A stretch of 63,690 bases of DNA, taken from NCBI GenBank assembly GCA_025765615.1, contig JAIVFJ010000331.1:1-63690 (forward strand), given 5' to 3'. Below, piece after piece: positions 52,910-63,690 of the stretch (position 1 is the first letter of the stretch; each line of letters begins with the position of its first letter). A program made the position numbers and the translations under genes. This stretch comes from Zopfochytrium polystomum (Eukaryota > Chytridiomycota > Chytridiomycetes > Chytridiales > Chytridiaceae). The notes beneath the pieces were generated by a model. That model worked only from the letters and a program-made list of their open reading frames with translations. It did no database searches and had not been told where the DNA came from.

Positions 52910-54282
52910 GGAGGGTAAGACAGTACACAAACGCATATGCCAGCCTCCACCAGCGACGACCTTCTCGGCGGAAGCGACGACCTTCTCGGGCGGAAGCGGC
53001 GGAGTCGACGGGCTGCCGCCGCCCTCCAGGCTCATCGTGCGGAGCGTTGGGCAGGCCGGATTCGCCAGCGTCTTTCAAAAGTGGGCCGAGGAGCTGGACT
53101 GGAACCCTGTAAGTACAAGAGTGGAGGGCGAGTTCAAAGTAGTGCTGGGAGGATGCAGGAACGCTTTCTCCTCCGACTCCACTTGCTTAAAAATCCGCCA
53201 GCGCCATCTCAGTCAGCTCTTGCGAATGCACATCACTCGTTTTTCTGATTCATAGTCGACCTCTCATACCAACAGGGAGTGGATGATCCAAGAGTCATTC
53301 CCCTCGCCGATCCTTCGGGCCTTTTTGTCGGATACCTTCCGCGGCAATCGTTGCCCGAATCGATTCTTCTTCCTGACGAGCGCGGGGAGGACGGCGACGC
53401 CGAGATACCCGTCGCGTGCATCGCTGCGATACGGCACGACGAGCGCAACGGCTTCATCGCATTCTTCATTGTGCGCAACAAGCAGCTGCGCAACGCCGGC
53501 TACGGGTGGCAGATTTCCCGGACGGCGCTGCAGTACCTGGGAGCGGAGCGTAACATCTGCCTTGACGGGGTGGAACATCAGCAAGGATCGTACGTACGGG
53601 CCGGGTTCACCAAAGTGTGGGACACGTGCCGGTTCAAGCTGACGCTCGACGGTCAACGTGCTGCGCCGGCACGCGAGGAGAATGCTGATGATCTCGTGAC
53701 AGTGCGGGAAGGACTTGCGCTGGTAAATGTGGGCCTTGCCCGCGATGTGGAGAGCGTTGACGGTCCAACCACCGTTGCGAAGATCGGCGACGGCACGGGC
53801 CCTTTGGTCAGCCTAGCCGCGGTGAGTGCGTTCGTGGAGCGGCACAGTGGGTTCGCGCGGCGCCAGGAGTTCATGGCTGGCTGGCTTAGCTCCACGGAGA
53901 TTGATTCTGTGGCGCTGGTAGAGGCGTCCAGCGGAGAGATTGTCGCATTCGGCAGCGTGCGGACGGCGGTCGTTGGATACAGCATCGGGCCTGTGTTCGC
54001 GGCCGACCCGGAGACGCCACACACGTTCTCGCTGCGATCGTGGCCGGGGTGCGACGGCGTGAAAAGCTTTCGCCTTTGTCGTCGCGACAGGAGCAACCGC
54101 AGGAGATTCATTTGCACGCAGACGTGTGCATGGCCAACCCGTCCGCCCGGGGTGTCTTTGAGCGCTTTGGCTTCTTTGACTCGAAATCGCTTGTGTGCGG
54201 CCGCATGTTTACAAAGGGCAACCCACTTACTGAGTCAGACGTCGGCCGAGTTTTTGCGATCATGACTTTGGAGTCAGGCTAA
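52910..54282 (+). CDS. GNAT acetyltransferase, YitH/HolE type, one frame break
   Basis: Acetyl-CoA-dependent N-acetyltransferase with two GNAT-like lobes; substrate unknown. Exon 1 ends VRSVGQAGFASVFQKWAEEL + DWNP at about 53108 (donor GTAAGT). Exon 2 starts at 53276 with GVDDPRVIPLADPSGLFVGY. Then come IPVACIAAIRHDERNGFIAF, NAGYGWQISRTALQYLG and the diagnostic ICLDGVEHQQGSYVRAGF, WDTCRF. The C-terminal lobe has ERHSGFARRQEFMAGWL, VGYSIGPVFAADPET and then, after a one-base shift in a CACACAC run near 54025, EIHLHADVCMANPSARGVFE, RFGFFDSKSLVCGRMF and the stop at 54280-54282. The start codon is not certain: no ATG lies in the exon-1 frame close by. A slippage-prone repeat at the shift makes an assembly error plausible. 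Confidence 0.75.
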
Positions 54283-54664
54283 GGCGAGTTTGGGAGGACG
54301 TTGATCTTTCATCTTTCAGCTGGCTTAGTGAAGATATCCATGTTTTTTCTCCTCGGCTCCCTCTATTTCCACTCAATCTGTTGGGCGAACCCTCGCATAT
54401 TGGTGGCTGTCACTTTTCCTGGTTAACTTTCGTTGAGACTGTTCATTGACACATTACTTAAGAAGAGTTTCAGATTTTGCAATACGTGTTCATTTGCCGT
54501 CATTTCCACTCATCAACACAGTCGTTTGAATGAGGTGGATTTACACTTTCATCTGTTCAGTGGCGTAACAGGAGACTACTCTGGTCAAGATAAGGATCAA
54601 AGGCCATATATTTCTCAAATCGCCCAATTCCAAACTTTGACTTGACTCGACAACACTGGAGTCT
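54283..54664. other. Convergent intergenic stretch
   Basis: Between the acetyltransferase and family 2 copy B 3' ends. AT-rich, nothing recognised. Confidence 0.4.
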
Positions 54665-56039
54665 TTAATCCGGAGGGCCTGAAGATTCAACTATCTTCGT
54701 GCTAAGCTCCGAAGGTACGCCGCCGCGACTCCGCGATTCGAAATACTCTATAATCTCTCGTATTCGGGCACTGTCCGACAGCATCACAAGAATCATGAGA
54801 TTTCCAGCTTGAAAAATGTAAGGGCTGGTTGTTGCGAATAATTGGTCAGAAACCGTCCTGCAGGGAGGAGGCGGCTGGAGAACTCACCCAGCTTTTGTAA
54901 GGTCACCATTGCAAACGTAAGCACCAATTATTGAATTTCTGTGAGTAAGATGCCAGCAGCTCGAAAGGAGGAATGGTAGAGATACCAGTTTCCCCATGGA
55001 AAAAGTATCCACCTTCAGGAGGAGTAAAATCAGTTTTAGGAAACTCAAGCATGCCGTTGCCACTCACCGAGCGACAAATACTTCAAAATCACCGACGAGA
55101 CAAAGCAACCACTGCGCAGAAAGACTTGAACAGTTATCCACCAAGGGGTTGGAATCCTTTGAATCATAGTCAAAGATGTAATTATTTTATACTGGGACAA
55201 AAGGAATGCGACTGTCTCTGCGATAGACTGGTAGATCATCACCGCGATTCCCAAAATGTAGGTGTCGGAAGAGATTTCGAAGATCTGCCAGTCGTGAGTG
55301 AAACTTCTTGTATCTTCTTCAATATTGCTCACCAGCACGTCTCGTTCCCAAAGGTTTATCTGACAGACAAGATCAAGATAAAGGATAGGTTTGTACTGAA
55401 ACTTACAGGCGCTTTTTGTTGTTTCAATTAATGTAAGGTAGCGCGTGCACGTGGTTGTCCGGATCTTACATGTGAAGGGCGACTCCAACCGAGGTCAACG
55501 CCAGTGGGATTGCCCAGCGGTGGTTTCCGTATGGATTCATTATCAAAACTGTCCGGTAAGACGAGTGGAAGAGCAACGACGCCGTCTTGTCGAATATCAT
55601 GAGCGGTGCCACGAGAAGGTTGCGAAATGAAATACGAGGGCTCGTACCGTCAGAACATCCGCCACTGATTGTTGGCAAAGAGAAAAGATGAGTCAGTCAC
55701 TCAGGGGCAGCGGTGAAACGCAATTGACATCAACCTGTAAGCCGAATTGTTTGCGAAACGTGCAAGGGGAAATCCAAATCTTCCGCCAACTGGCGATTCG
55801 CCACCGCCGATCCAATGTTCATCACGAGCTGCCCCAGAAAGGCGAGGATCATGGACCAGAACAGGAAGCGATCTTTAAAGTTCATGACGATCTCCCAGGA
55901 GGAGACGGCCTGTATTTTTTTCTCCCCGACTCAGCACATCCCGTGTCGATTCTCGTTCGATGACACGTACGATGGAAACCGTTAAAAAGCTCAGAGCAGC
56001 TTGCACGTTGGAATTTACGATCAGGCTTGTTGTGTCCAT
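54665..56039 (-). CDS. Family 2 multi-exon membrane protein, copy B (function unknown)
   Basis: Start ATG 56039 (MDTTSLIVNSNVQAALSFLT, donor GTACGT). Exon 2 reads MNFKDRFLFWSMILAFLGQL and SAVANRQLAEDLDFPLHVSQ. A later exon gives TASLLFHSSYRTVLIMNPYG and IPLALTSVGVALH; then DTYILGIAVMIYQSIAETVA, LLSQYKIITSLTMIQRIPTP and VFLRSGCFVSSVILKYLSLG. The last exon has GNLMILVMLSDSARIREIIE and ends at 54665. Introns are short with GTGAGT/GTAAGT donors. About six or seven spans. The exon order matches copy A and the partial copy C. Some small exons could not be placed, so the total length is not given. Function unknown. Confidence 0.55.
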
Positions 56040-56095
56040 GATTCCCGCAAGTATACGCGATCGGTTGTAGTCGCTGGATCCCTTACGAAGCCTCT

Positions 56096-56740
56096 TTGGT
56101 GGGTATTAGTGTCGCGACCTTCACTCCAAAATTGTCTGTGCCCGACACCAATAAAAAACATCAAACAAACAAACAAATGAAGGAAAAAATACCTCTATCG
56201 AACGGTCCCCTTTACAATTGGGATCACAGAGCAGCTGAGAGACGCGGAACCTTCGTCCATAAAGAAGGACAAACCCCTTATCATACACCACCCGATCCCT
56301 GCGGTGTCCCTTTTCGAAACAATGAAGACAGACACCCCGAAAAACTTCGCTGCCCCAGACTTCCAACCTTCCGCCTTCGCGAACGTCCACACACTCTCCA
56401 TATGTCACATCTGCGTCAGTCCGCGCCACGCCTTTATCCCATAATCGAATATCAATTACCTGTGAAAGTGAAAGTGAATTCCGTCAATATACATGATCGG
56501 CTGCTCAATATCCCATTCCACGGAAGTCGTCAAAGCTCCAACTGGCTTTGTCGCCGAGAGAAAGTTTCGATAAGACCTGCGAAAAGAGTTCATTTCCCTG
56601 AAACCAACCCTCAGCAGCAAGCATTGGTTTCCATAGAACGTTGCCTGCTAGCTTGCAGAGAATCCCACTGCGAGGATTGTGCAAAAATGCTCAGCAGCCT
56701 CTCCTATTACCAGCCGTGATTATGCCACTCAGTCTATTTC
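56096..56740 (-). pseudogene. Family 2 remnant D
   Basis: Pieces related to copy C and copy A in the same strand order but with frame breaks. DIEQPIMYIDGIHFHFH resembles EIHLHFYGW of copy A. DTAGIGWCMIRGLSFFMDEG with SASLSC resembles STGIGWVIVSLIIP and DEYSASLI of copy C. No complete exon set. Confidence 0.45.
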
Positions 56741-56899
56741 GAACAGTATGTCCACCAACCCATCTCAGGCATTCGAGATGACTCTGGACCAAGGTATTTG
56801 TTTTTAACCTTGCTGATGGCTGTCGAGGCAATTAAAGATCAATGAAAGTTGGGGGAAGAGAAAAAAAATCTATTTAGTGTGAATATTGAAATTTGTGCC

Positions 56900-58072
56900 G
56901 CTTCTCGGCGTCCAGGGAGATGGCAGCTGGAGAACCCACCCAGCTTTTGAAAGGTCACAACATTGTCACTGCCATCCAACAGGCACAAATTATTACATTT
57001 TTGTAAGTAAGTTACCAGCAACAAACGGGTAGATACCAGTTTCCGCAGGGAAAAAGTATCCGCCTTCAGAAGGCTTTAACTCAGTCTTCTGAAACTCAAG
57101 CATGCCGTTGCCACTCACCAAGCGATAAATACTTCAATATCACAGACGAAACAAAGCAAACACTATGCAGAAAGACTTGGACGGATAGCCACCACGGGAC
57201 TGGAAACTTTTGAATCATAGCCAAAGATGTGATAATTGTGTACTGCGACAGAACGAAAGCGACCGTCTTTGCGATGGACTGGTAGATCATCACCGCGATT
57301 CCCAAAACGTAAGTGTGGAAAGAGATTTGGAAATCCTGCCTGTCGTGAAAAGCTTGTCGCTGCTTCGGTAATGCATCACCATAATATCTCGTCCCAAAGG
57401 TTGCTGTCTGAAGGAAAGCATTAAGATAATGGAGAGGTTCGTACTCACACTTACAGGCGCTTTTTTCAAGCAAAACAGAGTGTGCTTTTTACGTTAGCTA
57501 GTGCGTCGTTGGTCCAGATCTTACGTGTGAAGGGCGACACCAACCGACGTCAAAGCGGCAGGATCGCCCAATGGTGGTCGCCATAAGGATTCATTATTAA
57601 AACTGTGCGGTACGACGAGTGGAAAAGCAACGACGCCGTCTAGTTATCTAATATGTGTCCGCCGCTCAAAATTTGCAAAATGAAATGCAAGGGTTCGCAC
57701 CGTCAAAACATCCGCCACTAATCATAGAAAAAGCGAAGAGATAAGCGGAACGGTTGGAGACGGTCGTGAAAACGCAAACGAAATGAGGGACGCGGAGTAC
57801 TCGTCTGTGACGAGGGTGGGGATGATCAAACTCACTATCACCCACCCGATCCCTGTGGAATCACGATCAAGGATCCCATGTGAGACGTTGTTGCATAAAA
57901 AGGCTTCTGCTGTAGTCCAATTGCTTTCCCACTCCAAATAATGAAACACAACGCGCCAAATCACGTCAACGCTATCATCTTCATAAGACGATATCGCTCC
58001 ACAGTCCGCCCAAACGCAGAAAGCACACCCACAGTACCCGTGACCGAGAAGCAGAACGAACAGAAGGAACAA
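56900..58072 (-). pseudogene. Family 2 copy C, truncated
   Basis: Reads VVFHYLEWESNW and STGIGWVIVSLIIPTLVTDE at 58000-57750, then TASLLFHSSYRTVLIMNPYG. A one-base loss relative to copy B breaks the frame (WAILPL then stop). Next come YVLGIAVMIYQSIAKTVAFV, LSQYTIITSLAMIQKFPVPW and VFLHSVCFVSSVILKYLSLG. The 3' flank and the small exon (CTTTTGAAAGGTCAC) still align with copy B to about 56900. The last exon with the MILVxLSD motif is absent. Tandem duplicate of copy B. Confidence 0.6.
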
Positions 58073-58256
58073 AGTGAGAAACTAAGGCTGCAGGAGAGAC
58101 CAAATGAAAAGGTGAGGGAGGCGGGGGGGGCGAATGCAACTAGGCAAATCACGAGCGGAAGAATGGAACGCGAGACGAGAGCAACAGCGCCAGCCAATCG
58201 ACAAAAACGGAACAATGGCCCTTTACTCCTCTTTACAGTTTTCGAAACACCACAAC

Positions 58257-60743
58257 CTAGTTGGGAGCGTTGATGTCCGGGATGATGGTTGGAGTTTTGC
58301 TGGTGGGTGAGGGGATGCTGTAGTCCATGTCCATCCCCATCCTGCCAAACACTGGGGGTGACGGCTGGGGCATGTGGCTTCCGTCGCGCATGGGAGGAAG
58401 CTTCTCGTTCTCTAAGTCGGCCTTCCTTGCTTGCTCGAAGGTTGAGATGGCTAGTTGAAGTACTACTGAGCAAAGAGATCTTTCGCTAAAAATGCGATGC
58501 GCCTTACCGTTCTTGATTCCCTCAGCGCCAGTTGCCAACATGCCAACAGGAAGCGAGGTCGTGCCCATAAGGTTCTTCAACTCGGAGATTTTCTCCTTTT
58601 CCTCACTACGAGCACACGATAAGTGACCAATGAGGCGGCTTGCACCCTCAGTTACCGCAAAACGTTGAAGAAGACGGCCATGCGACCAACCGCCATGATT
58701 TTGTTCTTGATGACCTGTCGTCGGCCAGTCTCCTCGACCACACTACATAACAGCGAAAGCGATGAGCGAGGTGGGGCAACCTTGTGAAACTCTTACATCC
58801 ACCCTTCTCCTCTTCCAGCTCTTCTTTACTGCACGTGTTCAAAATTGTCAGAAGCATGTCCGTGACTGTGTAGATTATGTGGAGTTAACAACTTCCACGA
58901 CACCAAGATCCTCCGCTTCTTACTCTTCTCCCCAACGAACGGCAGCGACCAAGAGAAAACGTCCATAAAGTTTGGCAGCCAATACGGGTGCGGGCTGCAG
59001 TTGAACTGACGAATGTTCATGACATTGTTCTCGTACTTTAGCACGGCGGCTGCGGCAAGAACGATAATTAATGAAAGCTGCGTCGCAGCGGACCGTGAAG
59101 AAAGCCAACACCCACCTTTGTTGTTATACACGTCCAGGTAGTTGGGAGCGGAGAAAATCGTAATTACAGATGGGAAACCTGTGGTCCGCGTCTTTCGGTA
59201 CATCCGGTACCTGTAACGATTGGAATGAGCAAAAAGAAAAAATCTCGGACATGCGGCTCTGAAGGTAACAAAACACTTACCCCGCATCTTGCGCTTCGTG
59301 AGCACGGATAACGGAAAGGAGGTTGTTCCGCTCAAGGAAGGCGCACGTCGCATGGTAGCTGTAGCACGAAGGCTGTTCAGCACGGCCTCATCGATCAAGG
59401 TCGCAGTCGTCTTCACCTGAAAAAGTACGAACACCCTCGAACACCGTTGTGAACAAAGAACTCGTTTGTTCGTTCCTGCCCAAAGTCCTCCAAAGGGTCG
59501 GCCCACAGGATGTCGCACATGAGGCCTTGCGTTGGCGGTTCCCTGAATCGGTCGATCTGGGAAAAAACGCAGGCGTTCAACCGAAGGCCAAGATTCCAAA
59601 CGCGCCACTCTCACCGTTCGCAGGTCGTCGAGGGTATTCAAGTGAGGGGAAAGCCCGCCGTGGATGCAGAGGAACTGCTTGTTCATGATCGCGGCGAGGG
59701 GCAAGGCGCAGAACGATTCCAGGCACGCCTCGTACACCTTTTCCGAGTACTTGTGCTTGCCTGTGGTTGGGACGGTCATTCGTGGTGAGAAGGGCCATCA
59801 AAAAAAGAAAGCGGCGACGACACGCACATTCAAGCTTGAAAGTGAAGTAGTCCGTCAAGTGCCGGCACTCGTGGTTCCCGCGGAGCATGAAGAGGGTCTT
59901 GGGATACCACCATTTCAAGGCCCAAAGGTACAGAGTGCACTAATCCACAGAGGATTGAAACGTGTCAACGACCCCTCCTGCCATCGGATCCAAACTTACC
60001 TCGATCGAAAAGTACCCACGATCGACGTAGTCGCCCAGGAACAGGTATCGCGTCGTGGCGGGATCGCCGCCAACCTCAAACAGCTTCATCAGATCAAAGT
60101 ACTGTCCGTGAATGTCGCCACAAACTGTCATTGCGGTGTGGTTAGGGCCCACCCATCCCCCCAAGATTTCGGGGACCACCAACAAAAGGAACACAAACCA
60201 GTGACGGGCGCATCGACGTCCAGCAGATTCGGCTCTGCTTGAGCAGCTCGGTCCCCTTGTTGATGATGATGAGCGCCTGCTCCTCGGTCAGCCGGCCCTC
60301 GCGGAAAAAGTGGTTCTTTAGAAAGTCAATGTCCGGCTTCGACGGATCCTTCTTGGACCAGAATTGCTCGTTCGTGGGGACGGCGACGGCGGGCGCTTCG
60401 ACATCTGCGTTTTTTTCGAGTGGGAGATGAGATCGGCCAGAGGGGAGGGTGGGATCGAGGGTCAGAATGGATCGTGGGTTTGGTCGTTTGGCCCAAGCCA
60501 CCCGGCGTCGCGCGACACAGGGACGGGGTGGGAAGGGAGTGGATCTCTCCCTCTCTCTGTCTATCTCGAGTATCTGACTAGCCCACCGGTGATGACCCGG
60601 GAGAGGGTGGACACGCGCTCGCCGCTCTCTGTGATGTGCACGGTGAAGTCGATGTCGGGCTTCTGCCTGTTGGCTGGCTTGAGCGCCTTCTGCAGGACGG
60701 CTACGCGCTGCTCGTCGCTGGTTGTGCCAGCCGTGCCGCTCAT
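58257..60743 (-). CDS. CNA1: Calcineurin A (Ca2+/calmodulin-dependent protein phosphatase catalytic subunit)
   Basis: Ser/Thr phosphatase that works with calcineurin B. About eleven exons. Exon 1 (60743-60587) and exon 2 (from 60404) give [40 protein letters not shown] and [14 protein letters not shown]. Catalytic motifs are [43 protein letters not shown] [54 protein letters not shown] and [12 protein letters not shown]. Then come the calcineurin-B-binding helix ([18 protein letters not shown]), a calmodulin-binding stretch ([20 protein letters not shown]) and the C-terminal [19 protein letters not shown]. One base is missing near 60238 ([15 protein letters not shown] is out of frame with GTELLK). 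Everything else is intact, so an assembly indel is the likeliest cause. Starts 95 bp after the neighbour's end. Confidence 0.93.
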
Positions 60744-60838
60744 TGATGATTGATTGAATGACCGAAAAGAAAGAAAGATTTTTCTTTCCGCAAATATGAA
60801 ACCTAATGGCTTCATCGCATTACCCAGCTTGTATTTTG

Positions 60839-63042
60839 TCACTCTATCTTCACGGCATAATAGATGAGAAACACGCAGTACGTAAACGACAGAGTAAATG
60901 CCGTTATCTGTGTGGGGCAGTGTCATTAGTGTCCGGAATCACCAATAGCAGATGCTCAAAATAGCGGCACAACTTACAAACATATACGCCTGCGGAACTA
61001 AGGTTTTGCGCGTGCGCTCGTTAGCATTTTTCGTCACATCAACAGCCCCCCAAAACGCAACAAAATCCCTTTCAACTCACCTGACTTTATCAAAACCAAG
61101 CAAAACAGCCCATACCCCCCCCGTCACCATCCAAAACGGCCGCCCCTTGAGCAACCACCCCTCCTGCTCACCCCTTCTTTCCCCACCCTCCCCGCCGCGC
61201 TCCCCATCAGAATCCCCCACCGACGGGTCCGGCGGCAACGTAAACAGCACCGCGTCGTCCGGCTCCAGCGCGTGCTTGCGGAAATACGCACGCACCTCGG
61301 CCTTGTACAGAAAATCGTCGTCTGACCCGATGTAGTCGGCGATGTAAAAGTCGTCGTCGAATGTGGTGGTGGTGGAAGGGGGGTGGGGGAGATCGAAGTG
61401 GAGGAGGTGCTCGGATTTGATGGGGACGGTTTCGCTGCGTGGGAGACGCGCGGTGGTGGTGGTGGTGGTGGGGGTGGGGATTTGCTGGGGGCGTTAGGGG
61501 TGAGGGCGAATACGTCGTCCGCGGACCGTCGCCGTCCGCCGAGGGGCGTTGTGTCGCCGCCGCCTCCCCCCGCCCTCCCCGCCCCGCGCAAGCCCGTTCC
61601 CACCACCACGCTGTCGACGCCGTCGTCGTCGACGCTGCCCCAGAACGAGCGGAGGTGCGCGCGGTACTCGTCCAGTAGCGGCGACGACTCTGGCGGCGGC
61701 GTCAGCCGCCCCTCTTCTTCATCGTCGTCGTCGTGACCCTCATTTGGTGCGCGGCGTCGACGGCGCCGGCCTCCCCCCGTCGCTCCGCCGCGCAAACACG
61801 CCCCCGCCAGCTCCGCGACGCTGCGCCTTCCTGCACTGCTCGCGGCCGGGATGACGATATCGAGGGCGGGGGAGACGAGGCCGTGCACGAGGCGGCGAGG
61901 TTTCGGGAGAGGCGGGTGCCGGCGAGGTGCGCTGCGGAGAGGACGGATGCAGGGTAGATGAGGCGGACGAGGAGAGCCGCGGGAGGCGGAGGCCGAGGCG
62001 CGGCGGTGCTGGTGGCGGAGGTGGAGGCGGTTGAGGAGGGCGATTACGTGGTCGCTGCGGACGGCAAAGTAGTGCACGTCGCCGACGATGGTGAGGTTGT
62101 TGAGGGGCTGGGGGGTTGCCGGGGTTTGTTAGCCCTGATGCGACCCCAAAGAGTAAAATGAATGGGGGAGATTACATTCTTCGCCTTCATCCGATGAAGC
62201 AGCCCTTCCTCCGGCGTCCGAAACAACACCTTGTTGATCTGATGCGCCGCGTAGTGGTGATACAGCCGCCTCTCGCCCCCACCACCGCCACCGTCGCCGC
62301 CATCACCCTCCCCACCGCTGCCGACGAGTCAACCGTCGTAACGCGCGCAATGATAAAGTCCTTCCCGACCCGCGCGTGGCTGCGGATGCTCGCCTCGAAC
62401 GACTCGATCGTGAACGGGTCCTCCGTGCTCGAGTGCACCACGTCCACCAGCGGCTCCGGAGCGGGCTTCCCGGGACGGCAACGTACTCTTTCGTCGGCGA
62501 CGGTGGTTCTTCCTTTTGTCGCGGTGCGGCGGACCCCTCTCCCGACGACGACGACGACGACGGAGAGCCCGTGGCGCCGGACACTCCCCGCCGTCCTCGC
62601 TGCGGTCCTCCTCGCCCTCCCTTCATGCCGAATCGTCACCAACCCCGCCTCGAGCTCGTCGCCGCGCCGCCGCCCCCAGGGCTATCCCCGCCGCGCTCGC
62701 TCCGCACCGCCTCCGACTCCACCGGCGTCCCGACCAGCTTAATATCGCGGAACCGCAGCGGCCGCGACGGCGGCTGCTGTTGCTCCGTCGGCGAGCCGTG
62801 GGAGGAGGCTGGCGTGCGTGGGTGGATGACGCAGAGGAGCACATCCGTGGTTGGGAGGGTGGCGCGCAGGTCGAGGACGGCGACGCGGGGCGGTCGTAGG
62901 TGGCTGGTGGGAGGGGTGCCGCGGTATTGGCTGCGGCGGCGGCGGCGGCGGGGCGGGATGTTTCTTCGTCGTCGGGCGCGGGGAGGGCGTGGCTGCTGTC
63001 CTGCGACGCGATGCGGGAGTACCCTGGCCGGAAGGTGAACAT
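60839..63042 (-). CDS. Conserved fungal protein with C-terminal membrane span; several frame breaks
   Basis: Begins MFTFRPGYSRIASQDSSHAL at 63042. Later blocks in changing frames are DLRATLPTTDVLLCVIHP, PLRFRDIKLVGTPVESEAVR, VVHSSTEDPFTIESFEASIR, SHARVGKDFIIARVTTVDSS, and LYHHYAAHQINKVLFRTPEE + GLLHRMKAKN ending in an intron. Then PLNNLTIVGDVHYFAVRSDH, LVHGLVSPALDIVIPA, FDDDFYIADYIGSDDDFLYK, EVRAYFRKHALEPDDAVLFT and GRPFWMVTGGVWAVLLGFDK. A final exon at 60907-60839 would add TAFTLSFTYCVFLIYYAVKI, a membrane span. The blocks recall an uncharacterised fungal family (possibly that of yeast YGR266W, from memory and unverified). Three or more one-base shifts in GC-rich low-complexity runs; assembly indels or decay. 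Confidence 0.5.
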
Positions 63043-63058
63043 TTTCCCGGTCGGGGGA

Positions 63059-63375
63059 ATGAAATGTGTTGGTTAAGACTTAAGAAAGCCACTTTTTCCC
63101 AACTGTATCTTGCGGCTGCTTTGCTGCTTTTGCAATATGCTTGAGTTTCTGGCTTCACTGGGTTATTTTTAGCTTTCTACCCTTTATTTAGGTCATATGC
63201 ACAAGCTTGCTAGTGTAGTCCATATTTGAAGCTCGATGGCAAACTTGAATAGAAATGGTAACGTTCTAAACATTGCATAATGCAGAGGGTGGCCGACGCC
63301 CTTCTGGAACACGGTTCCAAACACAAAAGAAAATGACAAACACGAAGGCCCAAAAAAAAAAACAGTCACTTTCTC
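63059..63375. other. Intergenic stretch
   Basis: Promoter side of the conserved gene at 60.8-63.0 kb and 3' flank of the last gene. An A-tract lies at about 63352-63362. No gene seen. Confidence 0.4.
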
Positions 63376-63690
63376 TCACTGGAGCGCATCATTGACGGTC
63401 CGCCGCGTCCACTTGTTCAGCACACCCCCGATCCCAAACGCCGGCAGAATCCTCCCCATCCTCGCCAGCGTCGACGGCACGTACTCCTTCGCCACCCGCC
63501 CGACCCTCGCGCCGAACCCGCCGCCGCTTCCTGCCCCCGCCGCACCGGACCGGTGGTTGTACAGGTCCAGCCCCATCAAGTGCAACGGCGTCGACACGAC
63601 CTGGATCGCGCACGGCAGCGCGAGCTGCACGCCCACATCCACCGCCGCCTTGACGCGCGCCTCCTCCTCGCCTCCTCCTCTATCCGCCCC
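63376..63690 (-). CDS. 3' part of a conserved fungal protein (5' end outside window)
   Basis: Open from the window edge to a stop at 63376-63378. Reads EEARVKAAVDVGVQLALPCA, IQVVSTPLHLMGLDLYN, VAKEYVPSTLARMGRILPAF and GIGGVLNKWTRRTVNDALQ. The Cys/Gln helix followed by LHxxGLDLYN and ARxxRILPAFGIGGVxN looks like a conserved organelle-membrane protein, but I cannot name the family. The GC-rich codon usage fits the host genes. Confidence 0.6.
   Translation of the reverse strand, partial: GADRGGGEEEARVKAAVDVGVQLALPCAIQVVSTPLHLMGLDLYNHRSGAAGAGSGGGFGARVGRVAKEYVPSTLARMGRILPAFGIGGVLNKWTRRTVNDALQ

Noticed and set aside
61383..62742. Plus-strand Pro/Arg-rich open frames
   Set aside because: GC-rich antisense shadows of the conserved minus-strand gene.

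Overview
The window is nuclear DNA of a fungus, probably an early-diverging (chytrid-like) one; that placement is inference. Supporting signs are spliceosomal introns of about 45-110 nt, a fungal-type low-molecular-weight thioredoxin reductase, a fungal calcineurin A, a PITALRE cyclin-dependent kinase with a Pro/Gly-rich extension, and a chromodomain-carrying Ty3-type retrotransposon. I found no rRNA, tRNA or CRISPR.

Layout. 1-2.4 kb: 3' part of a WDR55/JIP5 WD40 gene running in frame into a broken aminoglycoside-phosphotransferase-like gene. 3.2-5.4 kb, 12.0-14.0 kb and 14.4-16.4 kb: three paralogues of an unrecognised ~660-690 aa multi-membrane-span family (family 1) sharing one intron position. 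5.6-11.5 kb: thioredoxin reductase, a poly-Q Cys/His-rich putative DNA-binding protein, and Swi5. 16.6-19.1 kb: two adjacent secreted two-domain Cu/Zn superoxide dismutase genes, the first decayed. 19.3-24.3 kb: three diverged tandem units, each with an actin copy; only the middle copy is intact and it is unusual. 24.3-34 kb: a conserved fungal membrane protein, CDK9/Bur1, a methyltransferase sharing a 132-bp divergent promoter with the kinase, a putative GPI-anchored protein with an in-frame stop, and a PB1-domain low-complexity protein.

34-47.5 kb is a gene-poor, compositionally different block. It holds a young 3,910-bp chromovirus (identical 353-bp LTRs, TTCAT target duplication) inserted a few codons before the stop of an unrecognised intron-rich gene. 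The element shows a textbook -1 frameshift signal (slippery heptamer, 5-nt spacer, possible H-type pseudoknot) and a Tf1-like 11-nt self-priming match, but its pol lacks reverse transcriptase/RNase H and the protease active-site Asp is Asn. It therefore looks non-autonomous yet recently mobilised.

47.5-58.1 kb is a duplication-rich block: two gamma-glutamyltransferase pseudogenes interleaved with copies and fragments of a second multi-exon membrane family (family 2), plus a YitH-type GNAT gene. 58.2-63.7 kb: calcineurin A, a conserved fungal protein with frame breaks, and the 3' part of another conserved gene.

Single-base frame breaks occur in several genes that should be essential or conserved (WDR55, calcineurin A) as well as in true pseudogenes, so some are probably assembly indels.
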